Assembly: GCA_024636495.1 (NCBI GenBank)
Contig: JAGXGZ010000050.1
Span: 112,276-176,275, forward strand
Direction: 5' to 3'
Length of the DNA: 64,000 nt
Source: Roseobacter sp.
Lineage (GTDB): Bacteria > Pseudomonadota > Alphaproteobacteria > Rhodobacterales > Rhodobacteraceae
In this document: positions 39,218-48,073 of the stretch, in pieces
Layout of the letters: each line of letters opens with the position of its first letter
Position numbering within the stretch: the stretch's first letter is position 1
Notes under the pieces: generated by a model
What the model was told of the DNA's origin: nothing
Databases searched by the model: none
The model's input: the letters and a program-made list of their open reading frames with translations, nothing else
Made by a program: the position numbers and the translations under genes

Positions 39218-40690
39218 ATGACTGACGCAAAGACAGACCTGAAATCCATGCTCAAAGACCCCAGCCTGCTTGAAACACGCGCCTATATTGGCGGCAAGTG
39301 GGTTGATGGCGACGATGGCACCTTTGACGTGATGAACCCCGCACGCGGCGATGTTGTGGCAAAGGTTGCCAACCTAAGCCGTGCGCAGGTCGCTGGTGCC
39401 ATTGCGCAGGCTGAAGTAGCGCAAAAAGAATGGGCCAAATGGACCGGTAAGGAACGCGCGGGCGTTATGCGCAAGTGGTTCGATTTGATGATGGAAAACC
39501 AGGACGATCTAGGCGCAATCCTGACCGCCGAACAGGGCAAGCCGCTGGCCGAAGCCAAAGGCGAAATCGCCTATGGCGCGTCCTTCATAGAATTCATGGG
39601 CGAACAGGCCAAGCGGGTCTACGGCGAGACTATTCCGGGCCACCAGCGCGACAAGCGCATCACCGTGATCAAGCAGCCTATCGGTGTAGCCGCATCCATC
39701 ACGCCGTGGAATTTCCCGAACGCGATGATCACCCGCAAGGCCGCCCCTGCGCTGGCCGCTGGCTGTGCCTTTGTCGCGCGCCCTGCCGCTGAAACGCCCC
39801 TGTCGGCGATCGTCATGGGCGTGCTGGCGGAACGCGCAGGCATCCCTGCGGGCGTGTTCAATGTGGTGCCCTCCTCGTCGTCGTCCGCAGTGGGCAAGGA
39901 ATTCTGCGAAAACCCCGCCGTGCGCAAGCTGACCTTTACCGGATCGACCGAAGTGGGCCGCATCTTGATGAAGCAAGCCGCCGATCAGGTTATGAAGTGC
40001 TCGATGGAACTGGGCGGCAACGCGCCGTTCATCGTATTTGACGACGCAGATCTGGATGCCGCTGTCGAAGGTGCGATCCTGTGCAAATTCCGCAACAACG
40101 GTCAGACCTGCGTTTGCGCCAACCGCATCTATGTGCAGGCCGCTGTTTATGACACCTTTGCCGAAAAGCTGAAAACCGCTGTGCAAAAGCTGAAAGTCGG
40201 TGACGGTTTTGAGGAAGGCGTGACCCTTGGGCCGCTGATCAACCCCGCCGCGGGCGAAAAGGTCAAAGAGCATATCGAAGATGCGAAAGCCAAAGGGGCA
40301 ACCGTGATCTTGGGCGACGATGGCGCGATGGACGGAAACTTCTTGCCACCCACAATCATGACAGGTGTGACCCAGGATATGATGGTCGCCACCGAAGAAA
40401 CTTTTGGCCCGCTGGCGCCGCTGTTCAAATTTGACACCGTAGATGACGTAATTGCGATGGCCAATGACACGATCTTTGGTCTGGCATCCTACTTTTACGC
40501 CAAGGACCTTAGCCGCGTCTACAAAGTGGCCGAAGCGCTGGAATACGGCATCGTCGGCGTGAACACCGGCCTTATCTCGACCGAGGTAGCCCCCTTTGGA
40601 GGCGTCAAGCAATCCGGTCTGGGCCGCGAGGGCAGCCACCACGGGATCGAGGATTACCTCGAGATGAAATACATCTGCATGTCGGTCTGA
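39218..40690 (+). CDS. gabD: NAD(P)-dependent succinate-semialdehyde dehydrogenase
   Basis: A 490-residue aldehyde dehydrogenase. The catalytic Cys is at 298 (GQTCVCANR), with a second Cys at 300, as in SSADH; the catalytic Glu lies in MELGGNAPF. The cofactor loop GSTEVGR and the ITPWNFPN segment are classical. It oxidises succinate semialdehyde to succinate in 4-aminobutyrate catabolism. ATG 39218 has GGAGAG upstream. No gabT is evident; the nearby aminotransferase is of a different class. Confidence 0.92.
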   Translation: MTDAKTDLKSMLKDPSLLETRAYIGGKWVDGDDGTFDVMNPARGDVVAKVANLSRAQVAGAIAQAEVAQKEWAKWTGKERAGVMRKWFDLMMENQDDLGAILTAEQGKPLAEAKGEIAYGASFIEFMGEQAKRVYGETIPGHQRDKRITVIKQPIGVAASITPWNFPNAMITRKAAPALAAGCAFVARPAAETPLSAIVMGVLAERAGIPAGVFNVVPSSSSSAVGKEFCENPAVRKLTFTGSTEVGRILMKQAADQVMKCSMELGGNAPFIVFDDADLDAAVEGAILCKFRNNGQTCVCANRIYVQAAVYDTFAEKLKTAVQKLKVGDGFEEGVTLGPLINPAAGEKVKEHIEDAKAKGATVILGDDGAMDGNFLPPTIMTGVTQDMMVATEETFGPLAPLFKFDTVDDVIAMANDTIFGLASYFYAKDLSRVYKVAEALEYGIVGVNTGLISTEVAPFGGVKQSGLGREGSHHGIEDYLEMKYICMSV

Positions 40691-40701
40691 TATGCGACAA
40701 G

Positions 40702-40732
40702 CGGGCGGCGGGATGATCCTGCCGCCCGTTTT
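40702..40732. terminator. Bidirectional-looking terminator between gabD and aminotransferase
   Basis: CGGGCGGC (40702-40709) / GCCGCCCG (40721-40728), extendable by four more pairs, followed by TTTT. Sits between convergent genes. Confidence 0.85.
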
Positions 40733-40735
40733 CAT

Positions 40736-41956
40736 TCAAGCGGCAATCGCTTTGCTGACGAGCGCACCAAGACGTTTGATACCTTCTGCGATTTTATCCT
40801 CGGATGAATTCGAAAAGCTCAGCCGGATCGTGTTGCGCCCTGACCCGTCCGCGAAAAACGCGTGACCGGGCACAAAGGCGACCCGCGCGCTTTCCAGCGC
40901 CTGCTTAAGCAATTCCGCACCGTCCAATTGACCCGGCAAGGTGACCCAAATGAACATTCCACCTTCGGGTTTTGTCCATGACACCCCTTCGGGCATGTGC
41001 TGCGTCAGTGCCTTTAGCATCACATCACGACGCGCTGAATAAGCATCGCGTATGGTAGCCACATGGCTATCAAAATGCTGTTCGGCAACTTGGGTAATCG
41101 CGATCTGGTTCAGCGTCGCACTGTGCAAATCCGCTGCTTGTTTCATCAGTACCAACTGGCTGATGACAGGCATCGCGGCCACGACCCAGCCTACCCGCAA
41201 GCCCGGCGACAGCGTCTTGGAAAAACTGCCACAATAGATTGTGCGGCATGCCTCAAGGTTTCCACCTTTGCGGGCGGCTTCAAGGGTGAGGATCGGCGGA
41301 ATCGCCTCGCCATCAAAGCGCAGGGATTGATAGGCGGCATCCTCGATCACCGCAATTTCCATCTCGTCGGCCAGATCAATCACGCGCGCGCGGGCTGCAT
41401 GGCTGACGGTCGCCCCCGTCGGATTGGCAAAATCGACTGACAGATAGGCGAATTTGGCCTTGCCCCCCTTCGCTTCTGCTGTCGCCGCATAATCGGGACC
41501 TGTTCGATTGCTCAGCGGGTCCAGCTTGTCATAATGCGGCTCGTAGGCGTTGAAAGCGCCTAAAGCACCCAGATAGGTGGGCCAGCCGACCAGCGCCGTA
41601 TCACCGGGCGACAGGAACAGTTTACCCAGATAATCAAGCGCTTGCTGAGAGCCGGAGGTGATTAGGATGTTGTCAGGCGTTGCAGGTATGCCAATCGCCT
41701 GCATTTGCCGCGCGATCCAAACCCGCAGCGGTAGATACCCTTCGCTGGTTGAATATTGCAACCCTTGGGCAGCCATCGGACCATTCAAAGCATCGGCAAA
41801 TGCCTTCGCAAATTCAGTCTTGGGAAACAGATCAGGATCAGGGATACCGCCCGCGAAAGAGATGATGTCAGGCTGATCCAGAAGCTTTAACAATTCGCGA
41901 ATTTCAGACGCTTTCATGCGCGTAGCACGTGTGGCGAAAATTTCCTTCAAAGACAT
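40736..41956 (-). CDS. PLP aminotransferase (2-aminoadipate/LysN-like)
   Basis: A 406-residue fold-type I aminotransferase. The PLP Lys is in GSFSKTLSPGLRVGW, the substrate loop in SFAGGIPDPDLFP, and the cofactor-contacting Asp in VIEDAAYQ. This pattern fits aromatic/2-aminoadipate (ARO8/LysN-like) enzymes, which transaminate various amino acids. The start at 41956 follows GGGGGA; upstream in-frame starts to 41986 are less likely. The substrate is unresolved. Confidence 0.85.
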   Translation of the reverse strand: MSLKEIFATRATRMKASEIRELLKLLDQPDIISFAGGIPDPDLFPKTEFAKAFADALNGPMAAQGLQYSTSEGYLPLRVWIARQMQAIGIPATPDNILITSGSQQALDYLGKLFLSPGDTALVGWPTYLGALGAFNAYEPHYDKLDPLSNRTGPDYAATAEAKGGKAKFAYLSVDFANPTGATVSHAARARVIDLADEMEIAVIEDAAYQSLRFDGEAIPPILTLEAARKGGNLEACRTIYCGSFSKTLSPGLRVGWVVAAMPVISQLVLMKQAADLHSATLNQIAITQVAEQHFDSHVATIRDAYSARRDVMLKALTQHMPEGVSWTKPEGGMFIWVTLPGQLDGAELLKQALESARVAFVPGHAFFADGSGRNTIRLSFSNSSEDKIAEGIKRLGALVSKAIAA

Positions 41957-42040
41957 CACGCATCCCCCCATGACAATTTCAGGCACTTTGGCGTGGGCGT
42001 TTTTTTAAGTCAACATATATGACCTAGTGCGCTACAAACA

Positions 42041-42075
42041 AAAAGACCCAGAGCGCGCGCCCCGGGTCTGGTTTT
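42041..42075 (-). terminator. Rho-independent terminator of the hsp20 gene
   Basis: On the minus strand AGACCC / GGGTCT arms with a GC-rich interior, then TTTTTG. About 18 bases after the hsp20 stop. Confidence 0.7.
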
Positions 42076-42092
42076 GCGGTTTGTAAGCAGTT

Positions 42093-42563
42093 TTAGTTTA
42101 CAGGTTTGGCGTCGACGACATCCTTACCGACAGACTTGGTGGAGCCTGCAATCTGGATTTGCCGTGGCTTCAGCGCCTCTGGAACCTGACGTTCCAGATC
42201 AATGTGCAGCATACCATCTGAATGGACGGCCCCAATCACTTGGACGTGGTCGGCCAAATGGAAGCGGCGCTCAAAGGCGCGTGTGGCAATGCCCCTGTGC
42301 AGATAGCTTTTTGTGGAATCTTCGTCCGCTTTACGCGCCGAAACGATCAGGGATTTCTCGCGCACCTCGACACTTAGATCCGCATCAGAAAAGCCGGCAA
42401 CGGCGATGGTGATGCGGTAAGCATCATCGGCCAACTTCTCGATATTATAGGGGGGATAGGTGGGCTGAGCGACATCATTTGTCAAAACCCGGTCCATCAG
42501 ATTGGCGATCTGGTCAAAGCCGATCGTGGAGCGATGGAGCGGTGCAAAATCAAAATTACGCAT
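42093..42563 (-). CDS. Small heat-shock protein (Hsp20/IbpA type)
   Basis: A 156-residue alpha-crystallin-domain chaperone. The N-terminus FDQIANLMDRVL and the alpha-crystallin core (YRITIAVAGFSDADLSVEV, then FERRFHLADHV and DGMLHIDLERQVPE) are typical of class A bacterial sHsps. It holds unfolding proteins for the DnaK/ClpB machinery. The upstream region shows a sigma-32-type promoter and a leader hairpin over the ribosome site (listed separately). Confidence 0.94.
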   Translation of the reverse strand: MRNFDFAPLHRSTIGFDQIANLMDRVLTNDVAQPTYPPYNIEKLADDAYRITIAVAGFSDADLSVEVREKSLIVSARKADEDSTKSYLHRGIATRAFERRFHLADHVQVIGAVHSDGMLHIDLERQVPEALKPRQIQIAGSTKSVGKDVVDAKPVN

Positions 42564-42571
42564 AGGTGTTC

Positions 42572-42587
42572 ATCCTCGTTTGAGCGA
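42572..42587 (-). promoter_or_regulatory. ROSE-like RNA-thermometer hairpin over the hsp20 ribosome site
   Basis: In the mRNA, TCGCTC (42587-42582) faces GAGGAT (42577-42572) across the 4-base loop AAAC. The GAGGA is the ribosome site of hsp20, nine bases before its ATG. UYGCU opposite the Shine-Dalgarno is the ROSE signature known from rhizobial small-Hsp genes. The leader before it also contains small hairpins (e.g. TCCATAATGGA). Confidence 0.55.
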
Positions 42588-42665
42588 TTTACATATCCGG
42601 GCCTTCCATTATGGACAGACCCTGTTTTCGTCCCGAAACCCTATTTAGGCGTTCCGATGACCTAG

Positions 42666-42694
42666 ATGTGGGGATGAATAATTGCCGTTTCAAG
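42666..42694 (-). promoter_or_regulatory. Sigma-32 (RpoH)-type promoter of hsp20
   Basis: On the minus strand CTTGAAA (42694-42688), a 14-base spacer and CCCCACAT (42673-42666), close to the heat-shock consensus CTTGAAA-N(13-17)-CCCCAT. It would give a leader of roughly 95 bases, long enough to hold the ROSE-like hairpin. Confidence 0.75.
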
Positions 42695-42729
42695 AGGTTT
42701 TCTGGCGGACACATCCAACAGTGCTTGCG

Positions 42730-43545
42730 CTAGGGTTTTATGAATTTTGCGCCCGTGGTGCGACGGCGATCTTCTGCCAGCACACGTTTGCGTTCAATTC
42801 CAGGGGCCTGATAAACCCCTTTGCCTGCCACCAGTTCGGCCTGAAGCAACGCCAAAGGACTACCCAAAGCGGTGCCAAGAGACACTTGTTTGCCGTCAAC
42901 CTGAGCCTTGGCTGAGACTACAGAAACGATCTGCGGCACACCTTTTTCAAAGGTAAAGATTGGCGCACCGCTGGACCCAAAATCAACTGAACAGGTGGTA
43001 ACCAACACACCTTCCTGACGGGCAAGAACGCTGCAAACCTCTTGCAGCGACGGCGCTTCGGAACGGTCCTTGGCATAGCTGACCACGCCCAAGCGGTCAC
43101 CGCGACGCGGACGGGCAGCCGTTTCAAAAGGCGTGATCGTTGTGTTTTGGATCGGGCGGTCAAGTTCCAAAAGCGCGAGATCATTTCGCACCCGTTCGGA
43201 GGAGACCACACCATCGTATATGTAGTCCGGATGCACAACGGCACGGCGCACTTTTCGGTAAGCACCTGCCCGACCATTACGCCATCCTGCAAGAAATTCG
43301 ACCTCACTATGGTCAATGCGCAATTTCGTGGTTCGGTCAAATAGGCAGTGCGCAGCAGTCAGCACCAAACGCGGCGCGATCAACGCACCCGTGCAAAAAC
43401 CGGTTCCTGCAATATCCAGTCTGCCCACAGCTTCCCAGTCGCGCGCGTCAACACCCGTATCAAGACGCTTAAGATTTGCATCTTGCGCCAACGCCGCTGT
43501 TGCGATGGTAAGCGACATGATCGAAAGGGCAACCCAACGGCGCAC
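42730..43545 (-). CDS. Exported trypsin-like serine protease
   Basis: A 271-residue S1-family protease. Residues 1-20 form a signal peptide ending in Ala-Leu-Ala. The catalytic triad is His66 (LTAAHC), Asp122 (NDLALL) and Ser192 (GSSGAP, where canonical GDSGGP has Asp and Gly). Cys51 and Cys67 can pair around the His as in trypsin. The start is taken as GTG 43545 because AGGGAG lies seven bases upstream and the signal peptide begins there; the open frame runs on to 43731 without support. It is the last gene after glcF. Confidence 0.85.
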   Translation of the reverse strand: MRRWVALSIMSLTIATAALAQDANLKRLDTGVDARDWEAVGRLDIAGTGFCTGALIAPRLVLTAAHCLFDRTTKLRIDHSEVEFLAGWRNGRAGAYRKVRRAVVHPDYIYDGVVSSERVRNDLALLELDRPIQNTTITPFETAARPRRGDRLGVVSYAKDRSEAPSLQEVCSVLARQEGVLVTTCSVDFGSSGAPIFTFEKGVPQIVSVVSAKAQVDGKQVSLGTALGSPLALLQAELVAGKGVYQAPGIERKRVLAEDRRRTTGAKFIKP

Positions 43546-43627
43546 GGCAAGGCTCCCTTCCTTGGGAATTTGCGAATTCTCGACCCTTTGGTTAATCGCA
43601 AGATACGGCAGAACTAGGGCAGTACCC

Positions 43628-44962
43628 TTAGCGAAGGCGGGGGATTTCGCTTTTTGCCGAATATTTCCCCCGCAGCGCCGGAGGTTTTGGACCCCCTGAT
43701 GCCCAATCCAGCAACTCGACCGTGTGAACAACGGGAATGCCCGCTGCCGATCCGATCTGCATCATGCAGCCAATATTTCCCGCGGCGATAACGTCAGGAT
43801 TCTTGGCCTGCAAGGTTTTGATCTTTCGGTCTTTCAACTGTTTCGAGATTTCGGGCTGCATAAGGTTGTACGTCCCGGCTGACCCACAACAGAGATGCGA
43901 ATCCGCGGGTTCGACAACGGTGAAACCCGCATTTTTCAGCAAGTCCTTGGGGTAGGTCTTGATCTGCTGGCCATGTTGCAATGAACATGCCGCGTGATAA
44001 GCGACGATCATATTTTCCGCCTCCGGCAAGGCTACGGGATCGGGCACTTCAAGCTCCATCAAGACTTCGGACACATCGCGCGCAATCGCAGACACCCGCG
44101 CGGCATCGGCAGCCAGTGGATCATTACGGAACATATGACCGTAATCCTTGACTGTCGTGCCACAGCCCGAAGTGTTGATCACGATCGCGTCCAGCCCTTG
44201 CCCGTCGATCTCGGCACACCACGCTTTGATGTTCTTGGCGGCCGTTGCGTGGCTTTCGGTGGCCTTACCCATGTGATGGGTCAAAGCGCCACAACAGCCC
44301 GCCCCTTCCGCAACAACAACCTCGCAGCCCAACCGGGTCAGCACCCGGATGGTCGCGTCGTTGATGTCGGTGTTAAGCGCCTTTTGCGCACAGCCCGTCA
44401 TCAGGGCCACACGTTTCTTGCGCGCGCCCTGAGCGGGAAAACTTTGCGGGTCGTCGTTTCGGCTGACCGGCGGGATCGTCTTGGGGGCCATCTCAAGCAT
44501 TGCGCGCAGGCGTGCATCGGGCATCAACCGCGCAAAGGGTCGCCCGATCTTGGCACCCAAAAGTGCCAAACGAAACCGCGTCGGATAGGGCAGAATACGC
44601 GCCAAAATCCAGCGCAGCGCACGATCGCTAAACGGCCGTTTGTAGCGCTGTTCGATATAGTCACGCGCATGATCGACAAGATGCATATAGTGCACCCCCG
44701 ATGGGCAGGTCGTCATACAGGCAAGGCATGAAAGGCAGCGGTCAATATGCTTGACCGTCTTGGCATCCGGATCGCGGTCATTTTCCAGCATATCCTTGAT
44801 CAGGTAAATCCGGCCACGCGGGCTGTCCAACTCATCTCCCAGTACCTGATAGGTCGGGCATGTCGCCGTGCAGAATCCGCAATGCACACAAGCGCGCAAG
44901 ATTTCATTGCTGCGTTTGATCGCCGGGCTTTTCAGCTGCTCTGGTGTGAATGTGGTCTGCAT
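43628..44962 (-). CDS. glcF: Glycolate oxidase iron-sulfur subunit
   Basis: A 444-residue protein with two [4Fe-4S] motifs: Cys25, 28, 31, 35 (CVHCGFCTATC) and Cys78, 81, 84, 88 (CLSCLACMTTC), and two CCG-type cysteine-rich domains (CCGALTHHMG and CCGSAGTYN). It passes electrons from the FAD subunits GlcD/GlcE to the quinone pool during oxidation of glycolate. Last gene of the glcD-glcE-ORF-glcF operon. Confidence 0.93.
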   Translation of the reverse strand: MQTTFTPEQLKSPAIKRSNEILRACVHCGFCTATCPTYQVLGDELDSPRGRIYLIKDMLENDRDPDAKTVKHIDRCLSCLACMTTCPSGVHYMHLVDHARDYIEQRYKRPFSDRALRWILARILPYPTRFRLALLGAKIGRPFARLMPDARLRAMLEMAPKTIPPVSRNDDPQSFPAQGARKKRVALMTGCAQKALNTDINDATIRVLTRLGCEVVVAEGAGCCGALTHHMGKATESHATAAKNIKAWCAEIDGQGLDAIVINTSGCGTTVKDYGHMFRNDPLAADAARVSAIARDVSEVLMELEVPDPVALPEAENMIVAYHAACSLQHGQQIKTYPKDLLKNAGFTVVEPADSHLCCGSAGTYNLMQPEISKQLKDRKIKTLQAKNPDVIAAGNIGCMMQIGSAAGIPVVHTVELLDWASGGPKPPALRGKYSAKSEIPRLR

Positions 44963-45009
44963 GGATACTCCGGCATTTGAGGGTCTGTGACCCTAAGTGT
45001 CTGAACGTT

Positions 45010-45375
45010 TCAGGAGGCGATGGAGCTGGCCCAAATCAGGCCAAACCAGGGAATCGTCGTGGCGGCGGACCCCAGCACGGCTGTCCATCGTCGCATGGCG
45101 AGGCTTGGGTCTGCGCGCCGTATTGCTTGGGTACCAAAGGCCAAAACGCCTATCCAGCCCAGCCAGATGAACATGATCCCAAGACTTGTATTAAACAAAT
45201 CCGCGCCCCAGCGTCGCGCAACCCCATAGCGAATGGTCAGCGCAATCGCCGCGCAGACCAAAGCAAATAACGCCAGACGCCGCGCGCCCTTGGCAGAAGG
45301 GGCCTTGCGCGTCAAAAAGCGAAAAATAAGCGGACCGACCCCGAAAATAATCACGAAGATCACAATCAGCATCAT
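45010..45375 (-). CDS. Small membrane protein within the glc operon
   Basis: A 121-residue protein with about three hydrophobic helices (3-17, 32-45, 62-82 and possibly 95-112). I do not recognise a family. It lies between glcE and glcF; its ATG overlaps the glcE end by four bases, so it is translated with the operon. It could be a membrane anchor or electron-transfer partner of the oxidase. Confidence 0.7.
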   Translation of the reverse strand: MMLIVIFVIIFGVGPLIFRFLTRKAPSAKGARRLALFALVCAAIALTIRYGVARRWGADLFNTSLGIMFIWLGWIGVLAFGTQAIRRADPSLAMRRWTAVLGSAATTIPWFGLIWASSIAS

Positions 45376-46490
45376 GCAGCGCGCTCCATCAGGCCTGCGT
45401 TGAAAATACTCTTGGGGTCGAATTGGGCGCGCAACCCTGCAGTCAATCGCGCAACGCCTGTGGATTCCGGGTGGAACATCCCCAACCGCGCTTTGGTCTG
45501 AACGTCTGCGCGCACCAGCGTGGCATGACCAACAAATGACCCCAACGCCCCTCTTAGATCGTGACCCGGGGCTGCGCGCAACCAGATCAGCCCGCCAGCC
45601 CAGTCATAGAACCATTCCTGCGCACCGGACCCGGCGGCAAGCTTTGGCCCGTCAGACGGCTTGCAAGACACGCGCCAAATATCGCCCTCTTGGTTTTGGA
45701 ACGCTGCGACGTCTCTGGTCTGATGCCACATATCCTCGGACGCTTTCGTTGTTTGCACATCCATTTCGGCACCGGTTGTTGCCAACAGCTCGCGAAGTCT
45801 GCCCAAACGGTACGCGACAGAGGTTTCAAAACCTTCAATCCGCAAAGTTGTTTTCTGAGCCGCTGGGCTGTGCGCGGCACCCGTGACTTCAAAGGGGCTA
45901 CCCAGTGCTTGGGCCAATGCCGCGATGCCAGCATCGTCATCCAATCCGTGCAACACAAGTGTGGCTTGCGTTTCAGGGCGCGGCAGCACTTTCAGGGACA
46001 CCTCGCTCAAGACGCCAAGCGTGCCGTAAGATCCTGCCATCAGCTTAACCAGATCATAGCCGGTGACGTTTTTCATCACCCGTCCACCGTTTTTGACAAC
46101 CGCCCCGCGCCCATCGACAAATCGTACACCCAACAAGAAATCTCGCGCAGCTCCGACTGAGATGCGTCGCGGCCCGCTTACATTTGCCGCCATGACGCCA
46201 CCAATCGTCGGCTCACCCACCGTGCCAAGCAGACCGCGATGATCCATTGGCTCGAACGCCAAACGCTGGTTTTCCTTGGCCAATGCGGCTTCAATCTCGG
46301 CGACAGGTGTCCCCGCCTGCGCAACGACTGTCAGGGAACCCGGTTCGTACAGGGTGATCCCGTTCAGGCCAGCAACCGACAAAACGTCTCCAGCGGCGGG
46401 GACCCCGCGCGTGCCTCCGCCTCTGACAGCCAACGGACCACGTGCCGCCTTGACCGCGTCAACAAGCGCTTCTTCTGAGGTGATGCCCAT
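45372..46490 (-). CDS. glcE: Glycolate oxidase FAD-binding subunit GlcE
   Basis: A 372-residue FAD_binding_4 protein. The PP-loop-like AVRGGGTRG and GRVMKNVTGYDLVKLMAGSYGTLGVLSEV segments are diagnostic of GlcE. It partners GlcD and GlcF in the membrane-bound glycolate oxidase that turns glycolate into glyoxylate. Starts 65 bases after glcD ends; a 22-base intergenic motif lies in the gap. Confidence 0.93.
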   Translation of the reverse strand: MGITSEEALVDAVKAARGPLAVRGGGTRGVPAAGDVLSVAGLNGITLYEPGSLTVVAQAGTPVAEIEAALAKENQRLAFEPMDHRGLLGTVGEPTIGGVMAANVSGPRRISVGAARDFLLGVRFVDGRGAVVKNGGRVMKNVTGYDLVKLMAGSYGTLGVLSEVSLKVLPRPETQATLVLHGLDDDAGIAALAQALGSPFEVTGAAHSPAAQKTTLRIEGFETSVAYRLGRLRELLATTGAEMDVQTTKASEDMWHQTRDVAAFQNQEGDIWRVSCKPSDGPKLAAGSGAQEWFYDWAGGLIWLRAAPGHDLRGALGSFVGHATLVRADVQTKARLGMFHPESTGVARLTAGLRAQFDPKSIFNAGLMERAA

Positions 46491-46491
46491 T

Positions 46492-46513
46492 CTTCTCTGG
46501 CTCCTAAATATCC
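46492..46513 (+). repeat. Intergenic motif copy 2
   Basis: Same as the element at 34567-34588 apart from two central bases. Here it lies in the 65-base gap between glcD and glcE. Confidence 0.6.
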
Positions 46514-46555
46514 AAATCCAACCGCTTGCCCAACAGGCTGCTGCCAGCGATTAGC

Positions 46556-48004
46556 CTATTCGGCCGCCAGCTTGATCGTACGGCGGCTTTCAGATGCGTC
46601 CAGCGGAAATACTTTCGCGGGGTTCAGCAACCATGCAGGGTCAAACACGTCTTTCACCCCCATCTGAGCATCGAGATCATCGGCTGCGTATTGCACATGC
46701 ATCAGGTCGCGCTTTTCGATGCCAACACCGTGCTCTCCGGTCAGGCAACCGCCGACCTCAACGCACAGCTTCAATATCTCTGCCCCGAACTCTTCACAAA
46801 GCTCAAGATCGCCGGGTTTATTGGCGTCGAACAGGATCAGTGGGTGCATGTTGCCATCGCCAGCATGGAAAACATTGCCGACTTTCAGGCCGTAATGATC
46901 GCTCATCTCGCCGATCCGTTTCAACACATGCGGCAAGGACGACACCGGGATCGTCCCATCCAGACACATATAATCATTGATCTGCCCCATTGCGCCAAAG
47001 GCAGATTTACGGCCAAGCCAGATCTTGGCACTTTCTTCGGACGATTTGGATTGACGCAGCTCGACCGGATTGTGCCGCCGCGCAATGTCGCTGATCAACG
47101 CGAGCTGGTGGTCAATCTCAGCGTCCGATCCTTCGACCTCAACGATCAACAGTGCCTCGCACATGGGATAACCCGCCTTGGCAAACGCCTCTGTTGCTTC
47201 AATACAAGGTCGATCCATGAATTCGATCGCAACAGGCAAAACGCCCGCCTTGATAATGTCCGACACGCAGGCACCGGCGACCTCGTTATCATCGAAGCCG
47301 ATCAAAACAGGCCGCGCGCCTTCGGGCTTGTGCAAAATGCGCAAGGTGGCTTCGGTTACGACGCCCAGCTGACCCTCGGACCCGCAGATCAGACCAAGCA
47401 GGTCCAAACCGCCCGCGTCCAGATGCCCGCCGCCGACATCTACGATCTCGCCATCCATCAGCACCATCTTGACGCCCATCAAGTTGTTTGTGGTCACGCC
47501 GTATTTCAGGCAATGCGCCCCACCTGAGTTCATCGCGATGTTGCCAGCTATGGCGCAAGCCAATTGGCTGGACGGATCAGGCGCATAGAAAAAGCCGTTC
47601 TCTTCGACCGCCCCGGTGACGCTTAGGTTGGTGCGGCCGGTTTGTACGCGAATGATGCGGTTTTCATAATCCGTCTCGATCACGTCGTTCATCCGCGCCA
47701 CGCCAAGGATGACGCAATCTGCTGTTGGCAGTGCGCCCCCGGCCAGCGAGGTGCCAGATCCGCGCGGCACGACGGGTACGCCTTCTTCAAAGCAAATGCG
47801 TAGTACGTCGGACACTTCCTGCGTCGTTGACGGCAGCACTGCAACCATCGGCGGGCACCTATAGGCGGTTAGCGCGTCGCATTCATAGGCACGGGTTTCA
47901 CGTTCGTCGAAAATCACCGCGTCAACGGGCAGCACACCCTGCAAACGTTCAACCACCCGCGCTTTGCGGGCGATGATCGCTGGGTTCGGAATAGGCATTT
48001 CCAT
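46556..48004 (-). CDS. glcD: Glycolate oxidase subunit GlcD
   Basis: A 482-residue FAD-linked oxidase of the FAD_binding_4/GlcD family. The flavin-binding PRGSGTSLAGGALP and MNSGGAHCLKYG segments and the C-terminal GEHGVGIEKR are diagnostic. It is the catalytic subunit of glycolate dehydrogenase. First gene of the minus-strand operon; a GATCACGATGG context with GGAGGATC precedes ATG 48004. Confidence 0.94.
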   Translation of the reverse strand: MEMPIPNPAIIARKARVVERLQGVLPVDAVIFDERETRAYECDALTAYRCPPMVAVLPSTTQEVSDVLRICFEEGVPVVPRGSGTSLAGGALPTADCVILGVARMNDVIETDYENRIIRVQTGRTNLSVTGAVEENGFFYAPDPSSQLACAIAGNIAMNSGGAHCLKYGVTTNNLMGVKMVLMDGEIVDVGGGHLDAGGLDLLGLICGSEGQLGVVTEATLRILHKPEGARPVLIGFDDNEVAGACVSDIIKAGVLPVAIEFMDRPCIEATEAFAKAGYPMCEALLIVEVEGSDAEIDHQLALISDIARRHNPVELRQSKSSEESAKIWLGRKSAFGAMGQINDYMCLDGTIPVSSLPHVLKRIGEMSDHYGLKVGNVFHAGDGNMHPLILFDANKPGDLELCEEFGAEILKLCVEVGGCLTGEHGVGIEKRDLMHVQYAADDLDAQMGVKDVFDPAWLLNPAKVFPLDASESRRTIKLAAE

Positions 48005-48073
48005 CGTGATCCTCCAATTTGGTAAAATAATATGACCAATTTAGCCCATTGGCAAGTCTGAACAGTCCAGCGT

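Noticed and set aside
39509..40735. A 408-codon minus-strand frame opposite gabD
   Set aside because: It is the antisense of a clear aldehyde dehydrogenase, His/Arg-rich with no family resemblance; a GC-driven shadow.
46526..47527. A 333-codon plus-strand frame opposite glcD
   Set aside because: Antisense shadow of a well-supported gene; composition typical of artefact frames.
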